Source: Mixia osmundae IAM 14324
Taxonomy: Eukaryota > Basidiomycota > Mixiomycetes > Mixiales > Mixiaceae
Assembly (NCBI RefSeq): GCF_000708205.1
Contig: NW_014575559.1
Span: 398,575 to 462,574 of the forward strand
DNA: 64,000 nucleotides
Direction: 5' to 3'
This document shows, in pieces, positions 46,340 to 58,361 of this stretch. The translations under genes were made by a program, and so were the position numbers. Below the pieces are notes generated by a model. It searched no databases and had not been told where the DNA came from. It saw nothing but the letters and a program-made list of their open reading frames with translations. Positions within the stretch are counted from its first letter, which is position 1; the number at the start of each line of letters is the position of its first letter.

Positions 46340-47945
46340 ATGACGATGGATCGAAGGATGAGCATCGATCTCATCAGCGCACTCCAGGCCAAATCGTCAG
46401 ACTACACCATCCCCGAGACCGTCAGCATCCAAATCACCTCGTTCAATGTAGCCAATGCACTCCCTCAGCCCGGCCAGCTTGATGCTCTGTTCGACAAAGC
46501 TGCGCGAGATGTAGAGCTTCACGTGCTTGGGTGCGTCCAAAGTCATAGTGACATTATCAGCTCTCATGCCGAGGCAGATTGCAAGAAATGGACACGAGCA
46601 GTGAAGCCATGTTGCGCTACACGCCGCATCGCTCGCTAGCATGGTCATCAGCCCTTCTCGCTGCGCTGAACGTCAACAATGCCACCGCCGAACAATATGA
46701 GCAGGCAAATCGGGTATCGTCATGCGCGTGCATCATCTGATGAGGCGCGTAAAGGTGTGCAGGTAGCCCAAGTACAGCTTGTCGGCCTATGGCTCGTCCT
46801 CTTTGCGAGGCCTTCCTTCGCATCTGCACTCTCCGAGATCGAGACAACCACTGTACCCACTGGCTTGCTATCTGTGGGCGGCAACAAAGGCGCGAGCGCC
46901 ATCAGATTATCGTGCGCTTGCCGCTCGACTGCTCAGTCTGAACCTGACACGCCGCATAGGATCCACAAGACGCCTGTCCTCTTTGTCAACGTGCATCTGG
47001 CGGCTGTACGTAGTATCCACCTTGGTGCTCTACTCAGATCTAAAGTTGTCAAGGTAGTTTGCCGAAGCGAAAGAGCGCCGACATCAAGATACGCTCGCGA
47101 TCATGCGCGCTCTGTCACAGCGGTGGCCCAGCACTCATCAGGATGCAAGTATAGACACAGTAACGACGTTTTACTTTGGCGACCTCAATTACCGCATCGA
47201 CTTGCCGCGTGAAGAGATCGAGCGATTGCTCGCTGCTGGCGATAACGTACTACTTGCCGGCTTTGACCAGCTCAGCATCGAAAGACGAGCTCAGAGGACG
47301 CTAGACGGATACGAAGAAGGAGAGTTCCATCGCTTCCGACCCACTTACAAGTATGATATCGCATCGAACGACTTTGACAGTAGCCTGAAGCAAAGAGCGC
47401 CTGCTTGGACCGATCGCATCCTCTGGCAATCAGCTCGCGATGTACAACTGATCAGCTATGCCAGCCGGTCAGATGTCATCTTGAGTGATCATAAACCTGT
47501 CTTTGCACGTTTCCAGCTCTCAACCGAGCGAGAAGATCCTACGAAGAGACGAGCTACGCTGGACGCACTTCTTGTCGAGATGAACAAACTGGACAACAAG
47601 ATATTGCCAGATGTGAGCATACTGCCGAGTCAGGAGGTCGAGCTTGATGTTCGCACCAAGCCAAGAATGCGAATTGCCATTCAAAATACTTCGCCCGCTC
47701 GAGCAAACGTGGCATTCAAGCCGGTAATAGAAGGCGAAACCCCTTTCCCAGACTGGCTAAAGGTGCATCCCACTAGCGCAACGCTCGAGGTGGAAGAACG
47801 AGCAGAAGTAGAGCTTGCGCTCGATGAATCGACGCTCGACTGGACAGGTCTAGATATCCAGTCAGAGGCGGTCTTGGTCTTGTCCATAGAAGGAGGAAGA
47901 GACATCTTTGTGCCTGTTGTAGCCAAACGCAGACAACGAGCATGA
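46340..47945 (+). CDS. Inositol polyphosphate 5-phosphatase with C-terminal ASH-like domain
   Basis: This enzyme removes the 5-phosphate from phosphoinositides such as PI(4,5)P2. The endonuclease-like fold is marked by ITSFNV, GLQEMDTSSEA, FVNVHLAA, YFGDLNYRID, PAWTDRILW and SDHKPV; all catalytic motifs are present. The last 120 residues form a beta-rich segment with PDWLKVHPTSATLEVEERAE. This resembles the ASH domain that follows the phosphatase in OCRL/INPP5B. The RhoGAP-like domain that normally follows is absent, and the protein ends at 469 residues. Four introns (46531-46577, then 49, 48 and 52 bp) fit. The second could use either GTATCG or an upstream GC donor; both keep frame. It is divergent from RPT6. 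Confidence 0.88.
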
Positions 47946-47964
47946 GAGTATGCATGTCTATACA

Positions 47965-48407
47965 TCACTCCTTCTTGGCCGGCTTGCCCTCCCTTGCCGC
48001 CTTGATAGAGTCCATTAGCGTTGGCCTGTTCGCAAAGCAGCATTCAGCCGATGCAAGACAGCTTAGCAAAAGATCGACGAACCCAGATGTCGCTTCGTGG
48101 GCTTGTTGCCTGATGGCTTCCATATTGGACGGATGAATGAGGTTGTCTATGCCCACAAAGGCAGCGAACGCAACGACTGCTATGCCTGTGAGAAGAGTCA
48201 GCATTGGGCTCTTCCTGACAACGTCCGGCGACGACGGCACACCGAATCCAGGGAAGAGGTTCTGCGGGTGGTCTTAGCTGTCCAGCAAGCGCACGAGAGC
48301 ATTCCGGGGCCTACTTTGAACATCTGCCGGTTGCTGAAGACAGGGTGAGTTCTCCATGCGTTCCTCCTGGCCCACGGATCTCTGTAGAGCGGACCATCAT
48401 CGACCAT
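47965..48407 (-). CDS. Complex I subunit NDUFB3/B12-like
   Basis: This is a small accessory subunit of mitochondrial NADH:ubiquinone oxidoreductase. The spliced N-terminus has DPWARRNAWRTHPVFSNRQM followed by NLFPGFG, the pattern of the B12 subunit. One membrane helix (LLTGIAVVAFAAFVGI) and a polar tail follow. Intron 48262-48314 (53 bp) joins the two conserved segments. A second, 57-bp, stop-free in-frame intron with a GTTCGT donor probably removes a Cys-rich stretch near the end, giving 110 residues. The ATG at 48407 begins MVDDGPLYRDPWA. It ends only 19 bp from the stop of the convergent 5-phosphatase gene. Confidence 0.75.
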
Positions 48408-48542
48408 TTCGCTGTCACGCCAGGCTAAGGTGCACGCGAACTTATAGCCAACCTCGCGAATAAATAGCAGATAGCCTGGCGCATCACACGGAACACGGCA
48501 AACGGACACAACCTGAGGCCTCGGGCACCATCATGCAATGAC

Positions 48543-49266
48543 TCAATCTTGCCAGATATTGAACTCATGAGGCGCATGCTCAGCCGCAAAGGTTTGTGAG
48601 TCAGCAATGATTTGATGAGTGTAAGGCGCCGATCCATCTGGTGTGCTCATGGGTAGATCGACAGTGTACGAGTCGTTTCGAGATTGCTCGAGCGCAAGGA
48701 CATTGTTCAACTCGTAGCTTGACCCTGCCGCAAAGGGCGTCCCAATGCGCAAAAAGGCAGATGCAGGTGTGGGCATTGCACGTGTGTGCTGATCTTCATA
48801 GATGGATCTGGTCTGCTGACGAGACTGCATGTTTCATCAGCTTGAGCGGCCCAAGGTATATGATGTATGGGCTATCCTACTGTGACTTGAGGCTGCTCAT
48901 CGGATTGAGACAGCGAGCCAGGTCGGGCAAATGGCAATGCTTGAGGAGGTTTTGCACGCCAGAAAGCAGTCTGATCGATCTCACGAAAAAGGGGTTCATC
49001 TGCTGGCCAAGACGGAACGATGTGTGTGGTTTGAGGTCTGGACGAAGATTGGTAGTGCGAAAGAGCGTTCGCGGAGGACGCGTTTGCATCATCTTCCCAT
49101 CGCTCGATTGTCTTCTCGATTGATTCATCGATCGACCACGACCTCGTTGCAGTCGCATGTGTAGATGGGCGAGAGCAGCACAAGCGAAGATTATCCCGAG
49201 GAGGCGGGCTGGACGGCGGCGATGACGTGGAAAGACGATAAGACGATGGCGGCGAGCACGAAGCAT
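48543..49266 (-). CDS. Unknown protein, possible type II membrane protein
   Basis: I do not recognise it. The downstream part is convincing as coding: an acidic helical segment (IERWEDDANASSANALSHYQ), then WPADEPLFREIDQTAFW. An intron with donor GTCACA and acceptor ATGCAG joins an exon ending HAPHEFNIWQD-stop at 48543. The N-terminus is uncertain. An ATG at 49266 opens an Arg-rich start followed by a membrane-like stretch (LLGIIFACAALAHLHMRL). That frame would need another splice to join the rest, and I could not place one confidently. A continuous alternative frame from an ATG at 49334 avoids the splice but reads as low-complexity Ser/Pro. No function is inferred. Confidence 0.4.
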
Positions 49267-50108
49267 GTCCGATGGGAATGAGTTCAGAGCGAGCAGTACC
49301 TCGGATGAGCTTCAGGTCGTTCTCAACCCGCATATTGTGCGTATTCAATCGTAGAGCCTTTTGTTGAGGTCGTGGTCGTGGTCGAGATAGATAACGTCAG
49401 AAACTGTTTTAGCTGTGCTTGCGCGCGTGGCAGGACCGAGCGATTTCCAATTCGATCGTTGATGACGAGAAGGGGGGTGGCCAAGCTAGTGCCTGGCCAA
49501 ATCTGTAGCGCAACAGCGGAGACCGATAGCTCACGAGAGGTCCGGAGCGTCAGGAGACGAGCATCGCCAGCTTGAACGGCACCGTCGTGCGCACTGACAG
49601 TCTATCGCCGCGAACGTGCGGAGCGGTCAGATCACTCGACTGTAAGCGAGATCAGTGACCGGCATCGTGCCTCGTTCGGCGTTAGCTTCTGTCACCGTTC
49701 ACGCTATCCATCCCCTCCCGAGCCTGTCACTTCTGATTGACGCAGTGTAGCAGCCCAAGCGTGAGTGGATTCCCTGCCATCTATCCTACGCTATCTCTAC
49801 CTGCCCATCTGCTCGCTCGCCTGATCTTGCTCGGCCATGACCCCTGTCGACTCGCTGAGTCATCGCTGGTCAAGCGAGCGCATGAAACAGCGCAACATCG
49901 GCTGCTGTCATGGGAGCTCCTCTCGGCAAGATGTCTCATCTCCCCGCCCGCGCGCGCGCCCTACCTCACATCTACAAGGACCAGAGCTGACCAGATCTTC
50001 CTCCTTGCTGCTCTTCTTCGCTCGACTTGACGACGTCACACATCACGCCGTTGCTCGTTCGTCCGTCGTCGACGACCGCTCGCCTGCTTTTGCCCCTCGC
50101 GGCGCACA
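49267..50108. other. Upstream region of the OSBP gene, about 840 bp
   Basis: This is the longest gap in the window, between the unknown minus-strand gene and the oxysterol-binding protein gene. Several plus-strand frames of 60-100 codons overlap near 49730-50130, but none has conserved residues. It likely includes both promoters and a long 5' leader, perhaps with a leader intron (GTGAGT near 49760). I found no tRNA-like B box. Confidence 0.4.
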
Positions 50109-53100
50109 ATGGCGACGAAATTGTCTACCTTGACGGCTCATCCTCATCAACCCCGTCGTCCTTCGCCCGTTCTTGCGGTCACTCCCTCTCTGCCGTCTAT
50201 ACCTGGCTCGCCGCGCGAATCGATGGATATTTACGCCGAACCCGCTCTGAATGACATCGATGGCGTAGTCACCAAACCCCAACTCGACTTGAGTCTGCTC
50301 GAACCCGACAGACCTGCCACTTCACCACCAGACAGTCCTAGAACCACATCCAGTAGGCTCAAAAAGAAGCTCTTGCGGCCTCTGCATCCTCAAGCAAAGT
50401 CAGTAGATCCAGGTCACGCTACCGACGCTGCCCCATTTGATCTGAGCAAGCCGACGATAAAGATCAGCCTGGGCAGAGCGAGGACGACTTCCCTTCGCAG
50501 ACGTTCCACTCAGCCTGATATCACAGCACTCGCTGCGCCCATTGCGCTCCGGCCTTGCTCGGAAACGCATCTGGTAGACGACTCGCTCACCCAAGAGCAA
50601 CTCTCAATGGCAAGCAAAGCAGCGACGGGCTTTTCTGCTCCAGGAGCCGGTCATGCTGCCCAACAAGTTGCAATGAATGTACCTGGCGGACCAGAAGAAT
50701 CGCTAAGGACGTTCAGGCTGTTGGAAGTCCTCAAAGATCTTGGCGAGACGCAAAAGGCATCCGACACCGCTGCTCTTCAGAACGTCCTCGCCAGCTTTCC
50801 GACCTATCGTCCCGAGGATGGCAAGACGACACCTTTGCACCTTACCGTAAGATGCGCAAAACGTCGGTTCACCTGTATCTGAGAGCCTCTTCACGAGATC
50901 TGATAGGTCTGCGCAGTGCCCGTCGTGCAGACTGTACTCGCCAAACGCGCCTCTGACCTCAATGTGAAGGATGCTTGCGGAGCCACGCCGCTACATCTCG
51001 CGGCCGGCGCAGGTCGACAGGATGTCGTCGCTGTCCTGCTTGCGCAACCTGACATAGACGATACCATCAGAGACATGACCGGCAAGACCTGTCTCGAAGT
51101 CGCCAAAGGACCAGACGAAGCGAATCTCATCCAGATGTCCCGATCCCAATTCAATGCGACTTATCTCGATCTGTTTGCGAAATATCTCGAGAATAGCTCT
51201 TCGAGCGGCCTAGCATCATCTGCCTCTTCCATACATGCTGGTCATACGGGCAACTCACACTTTCGAATGCAGAGTGCGAGCAAAGATACTGCAGAAGATC
51301 GCTCGCCTGCCCGGGAGACGTTATACGCCTTTCTAGAACGTCCTCGCGCAGCTTGCATCGATTTCAGAGCCAAGCTCGGTGGCAAGAACGGCATCACACT
51401 GCTTCATGAGGGTTCGTCCATTCCACTCTCATCCTCACTGACATCATTGACGTCGGAAGTACAGCTGCTCGTCGACGCGATCTCGAGATGCTTAGGCTGT
51501 GTCACTCACTCGGAGCAGATCTACTCGTGCGCGATGCTAAGAACAAGACACCGGCTGACAGCACCAAGGACGAAAAGATCAAGGCATGGATCAAGCAGGT
51601 CACCGCTGCCGAAGGCCGATCACTCAAGGCTGGGACGGGTGGCCTCGCCTCTGCTTCTACGGGCGGTCAGAACAGTCTCGTGGGTCAGCAAGCTCTGCCT
51701 GCAAGGAGCGACTATCTGTCCAAATGGACTAACATGGCGCGCGGCTACAAGGCACGCTGGTTTGTTCTCGACAATGGCACGCTATCCTACTATCGTCACA
51801 AGGACGATGAAGGCAAGGCTTCAAGAGGCAGCATACACATGGGTATCGCTCGCGTTGTTGGTCCTTCACCTGATGGTTTGCGATTCGAGGTCTCAAACAA
51901 AGCTGGCAAATATCCGAAATTATTCCTCAAGGCGGATCATCCTGTCCAGGCAGCTCGCTGGATTGAGGATCTGAAGCAACACGCGAGCATTGCAAGGTCA
52001 TCTACCAATGGCTCTAATGGCTTCTCGGACATGTCACGCGCAGTTTCGGGCAGCAGCTCCTATCCGCCTTCGATCGCGCCTACTATCGACGAAGGTCGCA
52101 AGGGTGATGGCAGCGATGACTCGGACAATCAGCCTGCGGGCACGCAACATTACGATGCGGACGCTGGCAGTATCCTTGCGGATGACGACACCTTCAATGG
52201 CGATGGCGATGGTACCGGCTTACCGCCTCACGAGGAGAATTTCGAGTTGCTCAAGAATTCGATTACAGCGCAAGCCGAGGCGACGCAACAGATGCTCGCT
52301 GCATTGACGGTGTCGACGGACAATCGCGAAGTGCGCGACGCCCTTGTCCAGTCTGTTCGCAAGACAAACGCTATGATTGAAGAACATTTTGATCAAGTCA
52401 AGGAGCGCGAGCGTTGGCAGACCCGCCGATTCGAGCGCGAGATTGATGCGAAGAAGCTCTGGGAAGAGAATATGCGCGAAGCTGCTGCTCAGCATGCGGT
52501 GATGGAGCAAGAACTGCAGCGCGTCGCCCTCGACAACTCACGCAAGAAGAAGGTGCTCAAGTCGGTCAGGGCGAGCGTCAACACGGGCGCACTTGTCCCG
52601 ACTGGCTCGCAGCAAGGGATATCCGATGACACGCCTGTAGCCTCGCCAGACAGCGGCGAAAGGCCCAATCTCAAGCCTTTGCAGCGAACGAGCCGTGCCC
52701 TCTCTGACGTCAGCGGTCGTCCCAGACGAGCTTCGATCATGCCTGTCATTCCAGCCGAAGACCTATCAAAGGCAGTCGATGAGGTTGTTTCGGACAGCGA
52801 CGAAGAGGATGACGATGACGAGTTCTTTGAGGCTATCGAGGCCGGTGCCGTTCAGATCAGAGCAGATCCTATCATTACGGAGAAGAAGGAGCCTGCTTGG
52901 CCTGATCAAATGAAAGCAAAGGCCGATGAGCAGTATGGTGGATACAAGCAGCTCAGATCTGCGCTTCCCATCACGAATGACAATCGTCCGCCTGTCAGTC
53001 TATGGGCCATTCTCAAGGGAAGCATTGGTAAGGACCTGACGAAGATCTGTAAGCCCGGAGCATTCAGCCCGGTTTGCGTGTGCTGAGGCTATTGTACGCT

Positions 53101-54417
53101 CGCAGCATTCCCTGTCTACTTCAACGAGCCCACTTCTATGTTGCAGCGCATGGCAGAGGATATGGAGTTTGCGGAATGTCTTGACGCCGCGGCTACAGAA
53201 CGCGAGTCGAGCAAACGCATTGCCTATGTTGCAGCCTTTGCGATGAGCAACTATTCCAGCACAATTGGCCGTATCGCCAAGCCTTTCAACCCTATGCTGT
53301 CAGAGACATTCGAATATGTTCGTCTCGAGCGGCACTATCGCTATATCAGCGAACAAGTTAGTCATCATCCGCCGATCAGCGCCTGCATTGCGGAATCCCC
53401 CGATTGGTCGTATTTCGGCGAGGTCGATGCAAAGTCGAAATTCCTGGGCAAGTCGTTTGAAATCCGACCGACAGGTACAGCGCACTGCACACTCAACCTT
53501 CCAAAGGCATGGGCGACGGGTCCAGATTGGCCAGCATCAGTGACTCAGCCGGACAAGGTGCACGAGCACTACAGCTGGCGCAAAGTGACGACGAGTGTGA
53601 GCAACTTCCTGATGGGCACGCCTCAGATCGATCACTTTGGCGATATGGAGATCACAAACCACCGAACGGGCGAAACCTGTGTTTTGACGTTCAAACCCCG
53701 TGGATGGCGAGGCAAAGATGCTTGCGAGCTCAAAGGCTGCGTCAAGACGGCATCAGGCGCTGTCGCATGGGAGATCGCTGGCCGCTGGAACAGTCAGCTC
53801 GTCGCTCGCAGATCTGGCGCAGGCCAAGGCGACCTGAAGCCTGATGACAGCATCGCAGGCGACAGCGACGAGTACATCCTGCTCTGGAAGAACTCGCCCA
53901 AGCCACCGAACATGCCTTTCAATCTCACACCTTATGCTATCACGCTCAACGATATCAATGACACGCTCAAGCCATGGCTACCACCCACCGATTGCAGACT
54001 TAGACCAGACCAGCATGAATTCGAGCAAGGTCGCTTCGAACGCGCCAATGATCTCAAGACCGAAATGGTAGGCATCGATCGTGCATTGGCATGCACATAT
54101 GCTCATGTGAACGATTTGCAGGAGAACCTCCAACGAGAGACGAAGAAGAAGCGTGAGGCAGGGCAGCTGCCGCCACATCAGCCGCGATGGTTCAAGAGGG
54201 TACGTCGATCTCGTACGCACTTTGATGCTGCTGATTCATCGGACTGCAGACCAAGGAGCCAGACACTGGAGAGGGTTACTGGCAACCTCTCCGCGGCGCC
54301 GACGGCATGCTCGAGTACTGGCAAGAGCGTGAAAAGGTCGGCGAAGCGAGAGTCAAGGGCGGCAAGTCCGAATGGCCTGATGTCACCCATATCTTCGGTC
54401 AATACGAGATCAAATAG
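50109..54417 (+). CDS. Oxysterol-binding protein homologue with ankyrin, PH, FFAT and ORD domains
   Basis: This Osh1/Osh2-type lipid transfer protein exchanges sterol and PI4P at ER contact sites. Ankyrin repeats (DGKTTPLHLT, GATPLHLAAGAGRQDVV, ITLLHEAARRRDLEML) are followed by a PH domain (YLSKWTNMARGYKARWFVL) and a coiled coil. An acidic FFAT-type motif (DDDDEFFEAIE) for VAP binding comes next, then the ORD with the EQVSHHPP fingerprint and EGYWQPLRGADG near the end. Introns 50847-50906, 51412-51464, 53049-53105 and 54200-54249 give 1362 residues. All modules of the long Osh class are present in the usual order. The leucine-rich-repeat gene follows 198 bp downstream on the same strand. Confidence 0.95.
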
Positions 54418-54614
54418 CGAGCCTATGCGATCCCGGCATGCCGACGGCCTATACCCTGTTGTTTTCTATTTCATCTTCTTGCCGTTCGTGGTCTCTGCCG
54501 GCAAGTCGCGACTCTGGCTGGGCTTGTCATGAAACGTTGACGACGACGCGCCTGACCGGCCTGACTGGTCCCCCGTCACCGCGCGTCACCACCTGGGGCA
54601 GGCGCTCCCATGTG

Positions 54615-56419
54615 ATGGAAGGTGATGTGTACGTACATCGACTGGCCGAGCACATCAAGCAGTACGAAAGGAGAGCAAAGACGAGGCAGGCAAACGCACG
54701 AGCGCCGAGCCATGGCTCCACAGTCGTCAGCTACCTTACACTCGGCGCGGTCGCAGCTGCGCCGCCTGTCCGAACGAACCGCGATGATGTACCGCCATTG
54801 AAGCTTGATCCGCATCATCTCATGTACCTCCTTCTTCGACTTGACGGTTGCGACAGTCTGCCGGGCATCGAAGACCTTGATCGGCCGTGGGAAACGACGC
54901 CGAGCCGGATGCTCAACTATTATGGCACGGAAGCACAACAAAGAGCGTCGGATCAGTCGGATAAGATGTCAATGGCTTCTGGCCTGTCCTCGTATACCTT
55001 TGGAAGTTCTTGGTTCGGCAGAGATAGCGAAAAGACGGGCAAACAAGCACTCGACGCGGATCTCAAGTATCTCTATGCTGCCTGCACAGTCTTGCCGGCA
55101 CTTGACATGGCGCCTTTTGGGTCTTCCCCATCACACAGAGTTATCACGTCGTTCGAAACATTGCCTGATGAACTCTGCGTGCCTCTTGGCTTGTTCAAGA
55201 ACTTGCAGCGCTTGACAATACGCGACCTTGATCCACGCGCTTTTGCAGGCTGGCACAGGCTTGCCGACACACTCGTTCAGCTTAGTCTCATCAGTACCGG
55301 CCTTGAGGATATCTCGGATCTGTTTATAGGCAAGGTCTTGTCGGATCAACACTCTGCTAACGTATCAAGTCAGCGTCAGCAAGCTGTCGAGAGGGAGCGT
55401 CGTTCATCTGCGCTGCCTTCTGAGCCCACTCCATTGCTTGTACCACCAGCGAGGTTGAAGCAGACTGCTTGGTCGAGTTTGCGGTATCTGTCGCTTGCGT
55501 CGAATTATCTAACGTTCGTCCCCATGGATCTGGCGCATCTCGCTTCCATTCGCCACCTCGATCTTTCTGATAACCTTCTCGTGGCAGTACCTGATGGTAT
55601 GCAGAAAGACTCTGCGGCATATCGGAAGCTGATCTTGGTGACTGCGCAGGTCTAGCCGATATGTTCTGCCTTCAGACACTCAATCTCAGTGGCAATATGA
55701 TTGACTCTTTGCTCGGTATCGCTCGTATTCTTGGCAATGTGACTACAGTCAATCTAGCGAACAATCGTCTGGATTCTCTGTGTGGCCTGGAGCGGTTGCT
55801 GGCACTCGAGCGACTCGATCTGCGCTCGAATGGCATTCAAGACTCGTCAGAAGTGGGCCGACTGGCACCTCTGCCCAACCTCGTAGAGCTCTGGGTCGAT
55901 AACAACCCACTAGTGCGGACAGAAGCTGATTGGCGATTGCGCTGCTTTGAGACCTTTGCGAGAGAAAGCCGGACCGGTGGCGCGCTGACACTCAAGCTCG
56001 ATGGTGCCGCGCCAAGCTTTACGGACAGGCAAGCATTGCGGCAGATCCGGCCCAGTCGGCCTGGTCAGTATGCGACTTCGCCTCCACAGACTGCGAGCAC
56101 GATCGATATGGCTGTCAGTCCGATGCAAGCGAACTCGCTCGGCAAGCAGAGGAGAAGGCCACCCCGCATCGTTCGACTCGAAAGTATAGGTCCGACCAGC
56201 CCGACGCGAACGGCCCCTGTCCATTCGGCTCTCGAGCCTACTGCAAAGAAAGTAGCGCCTCGCCGTGCGAACAATAAGACGGCTCGGGCTGCTGTTGCGG
56301 TCAATGAGCAACAGGGCGAAGGACCGGAAGCGCTCAGGCAGCGTATTGAGGCTCTCAAGCTCGAGTTGGGCGATCAGTGGCTCAACGTGATGGGAGATGA
56401 GGAGATGGTCCCTTCGTAG
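54615..56419 (+). CDS. Leucine-rich repeat protein (function unknown)
   Basis: The product has a distinctive start (MEGDVYVHRLAEHIKQYERR) seen, as I recall, in a conserved fungal LRR family related to nischarin-like proteins. LRR units occupy about residues 190-430 (LRYLSLASNYLTFVP, IRHLDLSDNLLVAVP, LQTLNLSGNMIDSL, TTVNLANNRLDSL, LERLDLRSNGIQD, LVELWVDNNPL). A basic, Pro-rich tail follows, and a short coiled coil (EALRQRIEALKLELGDQW) comes near the end. One intron (55597-55649) gives 583 residues. An upstream in-frame ATG at 54438 would start only 20 bp after the previous stop codon, so 54615 is preferred. Such proteins usually act as scaffolds, but the partner is unknown. Confidence 0.75.
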
Positions 56420-56828
56420 TCATCACGGGAGGAGCCATACATCAACAAGAACAGCCTTGCGAAGAGGCTTAGATTGTCGCATCTGGCGATCTGGCGATAT
56501 CGCTAGCGATGAGCGAACATCAGGATACTCGGCTTGCGCAGGCTGTCCCTACTGTTCATTGACGACGTCCCACCAAGGGACCGATCCCTGAAGGTGCCGG
56601 TCACTGGAGGATGAGCAGAGGCCCATCGAACGACTTCGAAAGAGTGGGGCGCAGGGACTCCTTGCGCATCTACTGTTGCCGCATGAGTCGATCCACGAGC
56701 GAGCGATGCAGTGCTTCTCTGCGTAATAATGCATACATACTGTCATCACATGGTCATACTCCGTTGGCGCCCGTCCATGCGGTGTGCCACGCAAGAGCAA
56801 TGACGACGACCAAGTTCTGTTAGCAACA
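56420..56828. other. Intergenic stretch, 409 bp, between convergent genes
   Basis: This lies between the stop codons of the LRR gene and the TMEM205-like gene. Short overlapping frames on both strands have no support. I see no repeat or RNA gene. Confidence 0.45.
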
Positions 56829-57419
56829 TCAGTCTCTGATTGAATCATAGGCAGAGCTGCGCACCACTATGCTCGACACACTGTGTGCGGTGATGAACCT
56901 GCTATTGAGCGTCTTCATCTCTTCCGATGGCTCGGGATCGGTGTAGGCCTTGCCCTCTCTCTTCTCGAGACGATGGCGCTCGAACATGATGCCGGTCACC
57001 CATGGCCCGATAGCAGCCCAATTGAGCAGAGACGGTAGCAGTACGCCTGCGCCTATCGTCCAAGCCTGGAAGGTGGGGCCTCTACTGAACGACCAGACCG
57101 AGGAGCGAATCTCTGGATGGATCTTGATGAATGTAGCGAGCGCGATCGCCGCCGCTGCAGAGGCCGATGCAAAGTAGACGGGGAACAGCTTGCTCTGTAG
57201 ATTGCCAAATTGCATGCGGGGAAGAGTCTTGTAGGCGATCGGTCCATTGAAGAAAGTGTGCCACACGGTGACGCCGAAGAGATAGGAATTCGCTAGCTGA
57301 TGGATGCCTGCGGCGGAGGTGAAGACGCCGAGGCTGTTGCGCAGTGAGACGCTGTCTGCTACGACGCTTTAGCCTGATCGCTTGCTGCACTCGGCAGGAG
57401 ACTCACTGTATGATGACAT
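56829..57419 (-). CDS. TMEM205-like membrane protein (DUF4149)
   Basis: The product has repeated membrane segments and the family pattern GVTVWHTFFNGPIAYKTLPR, FGNLQSKLFPVYF and the conserved NSRFITAHSVSS near the end. The first exon is five codons (MSSYN) joined by intron 57356-57406 (51 bp), giving 179 residues. Members of this family normally have a fourth helix after the HxxSS motif. Here only about a dozen polar residues follow (ends AYDSIRD). Either the protein is naturally short or a last exon is missed. The role of the family in fungi is unclear. It is divergent from ISA1, with only 99 bp between start codons. Confidence 0.72.
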
Positions 57420-57518
57420 CGTGGCAAATGCAGCGAGGACGATCGCGCGCGAACAAAGTCGATTGACATTGCGCCCTGCCCCGTTGACGACCCCTTTTGG
57501 CTTTCACGAGTCGATACA

Positions 57519-58294
57519 ATGGCGATGAGCGGCATCAGCGCATCGATGAGACGGGCGACGACGAGCAATGCGATCGCTTCGACGTCTCAGCTACCCTGGA
57601 CGGCGACTGCGAGGGCAGAGATGGTCCTTCATCATCGCTTTACGTCAGCAACAAGTCTGCCGTACCTGCGCTCGCACACAGACAGCAGCCAGGCTAGACG
57701 GACCTTCAAGGGCAAGATGAGAGCCTTGAGCATCGATCAGACAGCCTCGCTCTCTTCGATGGCCCCCTCGAATGTCGCCCCGGTGGCAGAGATCAAGCCG
57801 AGCTCAGATCCACCGAATCCGAGTCAGCCGGCCAAGCGAGAGCCAAGACAATTCAAAGCCCGCCAGGCTGCACTCACACTGGTCAGCACTGCATCCTCGG
57901 GTGTGTGTCCTGCTGTGCTGACTCGGATCGTCTGTAGACGCAGAATGCGGTGGTCAGGCTGCAGGATCTACTGTCGGATCCCTCGGCGCCCAAGTACCTG
58001 CGGATCAGCGTGAGGAACAAGGGCTGTGCAGGTATGGCATACCATCTCGAGTACGTCGACGAGGCAGGCAAGTTCGACGAGGTCGTTCAGCAAGACGGCG
58101 TCAAAGTCGTCATAGACAGCAAAGCCTTGTTCAGCATCATCGGGAGCGAGATGGATTGGGCAGAGGACAGGCTCAGCGCCAAATTCGTCTTCAACAGTGA
58201 GCGCACCATGTCTCTGACTCGCACAGAGCTGACATGTCCAACAGATCCAAACATAAAGGATTCTTGCGGATGTGGCGAAAGCTTCCTCGTCTAG
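57519..58294 (+). CDS. ISA1: Mitochondrial iron-sulfur assembly protein Isa1
   Basis: This A-type Fe-S carrier is needed for maturation of mitochondrial 4Fe-4S proteins such as aconitase and lipoate synthase. The N-terminal 100 residues are Ser/Arg-rich and presequence-like. The conserved domain reads ALTLTQNAVVRLQDLL, NKGCAGMAYHLEYVDE, KALFSIIGSEMDW and ends CGCGESFLV. All three cluster-binding cysteines (C in GCAG and the CGCG pair) are present. CGCGESF at the end favours Isa1 over Isa2. Introns are 57882-57937 and 58197-58244; the latter is 48 bp, in frame and stop-free. The product is 223 residues. It converges on ATG4 with 67 bp between stops. Confidence 0.93.
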
Positions 58295-58361
58295 GCCCCG
58301 TGCGCCCGGTTGTACAAACACAACATGATCCATTGCATCACACAACATTGAATACACATAG

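Noticed and set aside
46660-46740. A GC-donor intron in the 5-phosphatase gene (CAG|GCAAAT)
   Set aside because: A GT donor (GTATCG) nine bases downstream also keeps frame, so the GC choice is not required and was not counted.
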